DNA of 6,962 bases from Methanosphaera sp. rholeuAM6 (GTDB lineage Archaea > Methanobacteriota > Methanobacteria > Methanobacteriales > Methanobacteriaceae). The notes under the pieces were generated by a model. That model saw nothing but the letters and a program-made list of their open reading frames with translations, ran no database searches and was not told where the DNA came from. Position numbers and translations under genes: made by a program. Shown here one piece after another: positions 5,927 to 6,962 of the stretch (positions are counted from its first letter, which is position 1; every line of letters starts with the position of its first letter). Location: NCBI GenBank assembly GCA_003266105.1, contig MVAA01000033.1, positions 1-6,962 on the forward strand, in the 5' to 3' direction.

Positions 5927-6697
5927 TTAATCAAATACTGTTATGTTTGGATTAGTGTACTGTCCATTTTTCCTTGTTTTTTTCTTGTATTCAATTGAGA
6001 AGGTTGGGCATCTGTGCAAACATCTAAAACATATCAGACACTTGTCGTTTTTCCAAACCGGTTTTTCGTTTTCTATAGAAATGGCATTTACCGGACAGTC
6101 CTTTGCACACATGCCGCAGCTTATACATTCATCATCCACTGTGAAGTTACTTGTTTTTCTCTCCAGTTCATATGCAAATTGTGCCATTGTATAAAAGAGT
6201 TTTCCTTTTGTTTTTTCCGTGAGTTCTTCATTCTTATGTTCGGTTATGCTTTTTATGATTGTGTCGAGTTTCTTTGTGGTATCTTTAGTAAATTCATTTA
6301 TGTTTTCCTCTTTTGTTAGGTCAAATTCCACTGTCCATGTATCCACCATTCTAAGGGAATACTTTGAATTCAATCTGTATCCTTTCTTTTTTAGGATTTC
6401 ATCTATTATCTGTATTGATCCGCCGGGTGTGGTTCCATATGTTGATACTGCATAAATGTATGGGTTTTTGTTTTTTGTTTCTATGTGCATTTTTGTCAGA
6501 TATTCTTTTGCAAGTGCCGGCAATCCCCAAAAATAGGTTGGTATTATTATTCCCAGATCTTCTTTTTCTTCCAGTTGAATAGTGTATTCTTTGCTGTTGT
6601 TTAACTGTATCATAGATTGTATTTTATCGTTTGTTTTTTCTGATATTGCTATTGCTACGTATTTGCAATTTCCTGTTGCTGAGAAGTATATTATCAT
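5927..6697 (-). CDS. EFR1-type flavodoxin-ferredoxin fusion protein
   Basis: This 256-aa protein has an N-terminal flavodoxin-like domain fused to a C-terminal double [4Fe-4S] ferredoxin, the EFR1 family layout. Residues 4-10 (YFSATGN) form the FMN phosphate loop. PTYFWGLPALA and STYGTTPGGS are further flavin-binding segments. The ferredoxin part has two full motifs: C191, C194, C197, C201-P and C220, C223, C226, C230-P. It is expected to move low-potential electrons in the cytoplasm between ferredoxins and a flavin-linked step. The exact partner is unknown. ATG 6697 is supported by AAGGT (6708-6704), 6 bases upstream. A promoter with TTAAATAA near 6746-6739 is plausible. The coding strand is A-rich. 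It converges with the iron-sulfur flavoprotein, and the three neighbouring Fe-S/flavin genes form a redox group. Confidence 0.93.
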   Translation of the reverse strand: MIIYFSATGNCKYVAIAISEKTNDKIQSMIQLNNSKEYTIQLEEKEDLGIIIPTYFWGLPALAKEYLTKMHIETKNKNPYIYAVSTYGTTPGGSIQIIDEILKKKGYRLNSKYSLRMVDTWTVEFDLTKEENINEFTKDTTKKLDTIIKSITEHKNEELTEKTKGKLFYTMAQFAYELERKTSNFTVDDECISCGMCAKDCPVNAISIENEKPVWKNDKCLICFRCLHRCPTFSIEYKKKTRKNGQYTNPNITVFD

Positions 6698-6729
6698 GTT
6701 TTGACCTTTATTAATTTTTTTATTGTGCT

Positions 6730-6755
6730 GTTATTAATTATTTAAGTTTTTCAGT
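6730..6755 (-). promoter_or_regulatory. Candidate promoter of the EFR1 gene
   Basis: Reading the minus strand, GAAAAACTTAAATAATTAAT contains an A-rich BRE-like element followed by TTAAATAA (6746-6739). It lies about 45 bases before the ATG, which leaves a short leader that includes the AAGGT ribosome-binding site. Confidence 0.4.
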
Positions 6756-6792
6756 CGATTTAATTCTTTTTATTTTATTCTTCAAAAAATAA

Positions 6793-6813
6793 TTTGTACA
6801 TTTTTTATACAAA
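6793..6813. promoter_or_regulatory. Upstream operator-like inverted repeat
   Basis: TTTGTA (6793-6798) and TACAAA (6808-6813) are perfect inverted arms 9 bases apart. The right arm touches the BRE/TATA of the + strand promoter, so a bound protein would block TBP/TFB. It shares the TGTACA core with the second palindrome downstream. Confidence 0.5.
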
Positions 6814-6823
6814 CCTTTATATA
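6811..6823 (+). promoter_or_regulatory. Strong archaeal BRE/TATA promoter
   Basis: AAACCTTTATATA at 6811-6823 is close to the ideal archaeal BRE plus TATA box and is the best promoter in the window. Transcription should start about 25 bases downstream, near 6845, and run to the right. No gene of usual length starts before the window ends. Confidence 0.65.
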
Positions 6824-6845
6824 CTACGAAGACATATCATTTATA

Positions 6846-6862
6846 TGTACAATTATTGTACA
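6846..6862. promoter_or_regulatory. Perfect 17-bp palindrome at the predicted transcription start
   Basis: TGTACAAT-T-ATTGTACA is a perfect 8-1-8 palindrome. It covers the predicted start site of the promoter at 6811-6823, the standard place for a repressor to block initiation. It is related to the inverted repeat on the other side of the TATA box. Confidence 0.55.
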
Positions 6863-6875
6863 AATATAATCAAAT

Positions 6876-6944
6876 ATGAATAAATTAACATATCTAATAA
6901 TCCATAAACATAAAGGACGTTTGTTGAAGGTTACATTAAACTAA
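6876..6944 (+). CDS. Possible 22-aa leader or spurious small ORF
   Basis: ATG 6876 is the first start after the strong promoter and opens a 22-codon frame (MNKLTYLIIHKHKGRLLKVT, then LN, stop TAA 6942-6944). It is basic. There is no ribosome-binding site before it, so it may be chance sequence in an untranslated leader. It is listed because promoter and operators point at it. The main gene probably lies beyond the window edge. Confidence 0.15.
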   Translation: MNKLTYLIIHKHKGRLLKVTLN

Positions 6945-6962
6945 TCATATTATCACATATTT

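Noticed and set aside
5943..6582. Several + strand frames rich in Phe, Leu, Cys and Ser opposite the EFR1 gene
   Set aside because: These are reverse translations of A-rich codons of a clear EFR1 gene. Their membrane-like look is a composition artefact.
1..6962. CRISPR array, tRNA, rRNA, transposase or long direct repeats
   Set aside because: No regularly spaced repeats, no cloverleaf-like GC-rich segment, no transposase motifs and no long terminal repeats were seen on reading both strands.

Overview
The window looks like chromosome of a very AT-rich methanogenic archaeon, most likely order Methanobacteriales (Methanosphaera or Methanobrevibacter type). This is an inference. It rests on GGTGA(T) ribosome-binding sites matching the archaeal 16S tail, BRE/TATA promoters, T-rich termination signals instead of strong GC hairpins, and a gene set common in these organisms: a DUF2284 cysteine protein, an iron-sulfur flavoprotein, an EFR1-type flavodoxin-ferredoxin and a TMEM175-like pair. 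No RNA gene, insertion sequence or CRISPR array is visible.

Region 1 (1-1601, + strand) is the end of an operon that enters from the left. It holds the tail of an aspartate-rich protein, a Cys-rich acidic protein, a small unrecognised protein, and a secreted protein with a Gly/Ser/Tyr-rich C-terminus. The genes are packed 0-25 bases apart, and two starts have their ribosome-binding site overlapping the previous stop codon. Codons end mostly in T (GAT, GTT, ATT, TTG), unlike the rest of the window, and none of the products is recognisable. This is the most plausible place for an undescribed accessory system. It ends at an orphan GGTGAT motif followed by a T-rich tract.

Region 2 (1602-3330) holds a 314-base intergenic stretch with a T-rich terminator, a 15-bp palindrome and a clear TATA box and ribosome-binding site. 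These serve a MATE-family efflux transporter whose real start appears to be a non-canonical ATA codon. A stem-loop separates it from the convergent genes.

Region 3 (3375-4541, - strand) is a stop-to-start tandem of two diverged TMEM175-like six-helix membrane proteins, possibly the two subunit types of one cation channel.

Region 4 (4624-6697) is a redox group: a DUF2284 metal-binding protein (-), a divergently transcribed iron-sulfur flavoprotein (+) and a convergent EFR1 flavodoxin-ferredoxin (-). All three probably handle low-potential electrons via FMN and Fe-S clusters.

Region 5 (6698-6962) is a regulatory stretch. A strong + strand promoter is bracketed by two related inverted repeats (TTTGTA-N9-TACAAA and TGTACAAT-T-ATTGTACA), the layout of a tightly repressed, perhaps autoregulated, gene lying mostly beyond the right edge.
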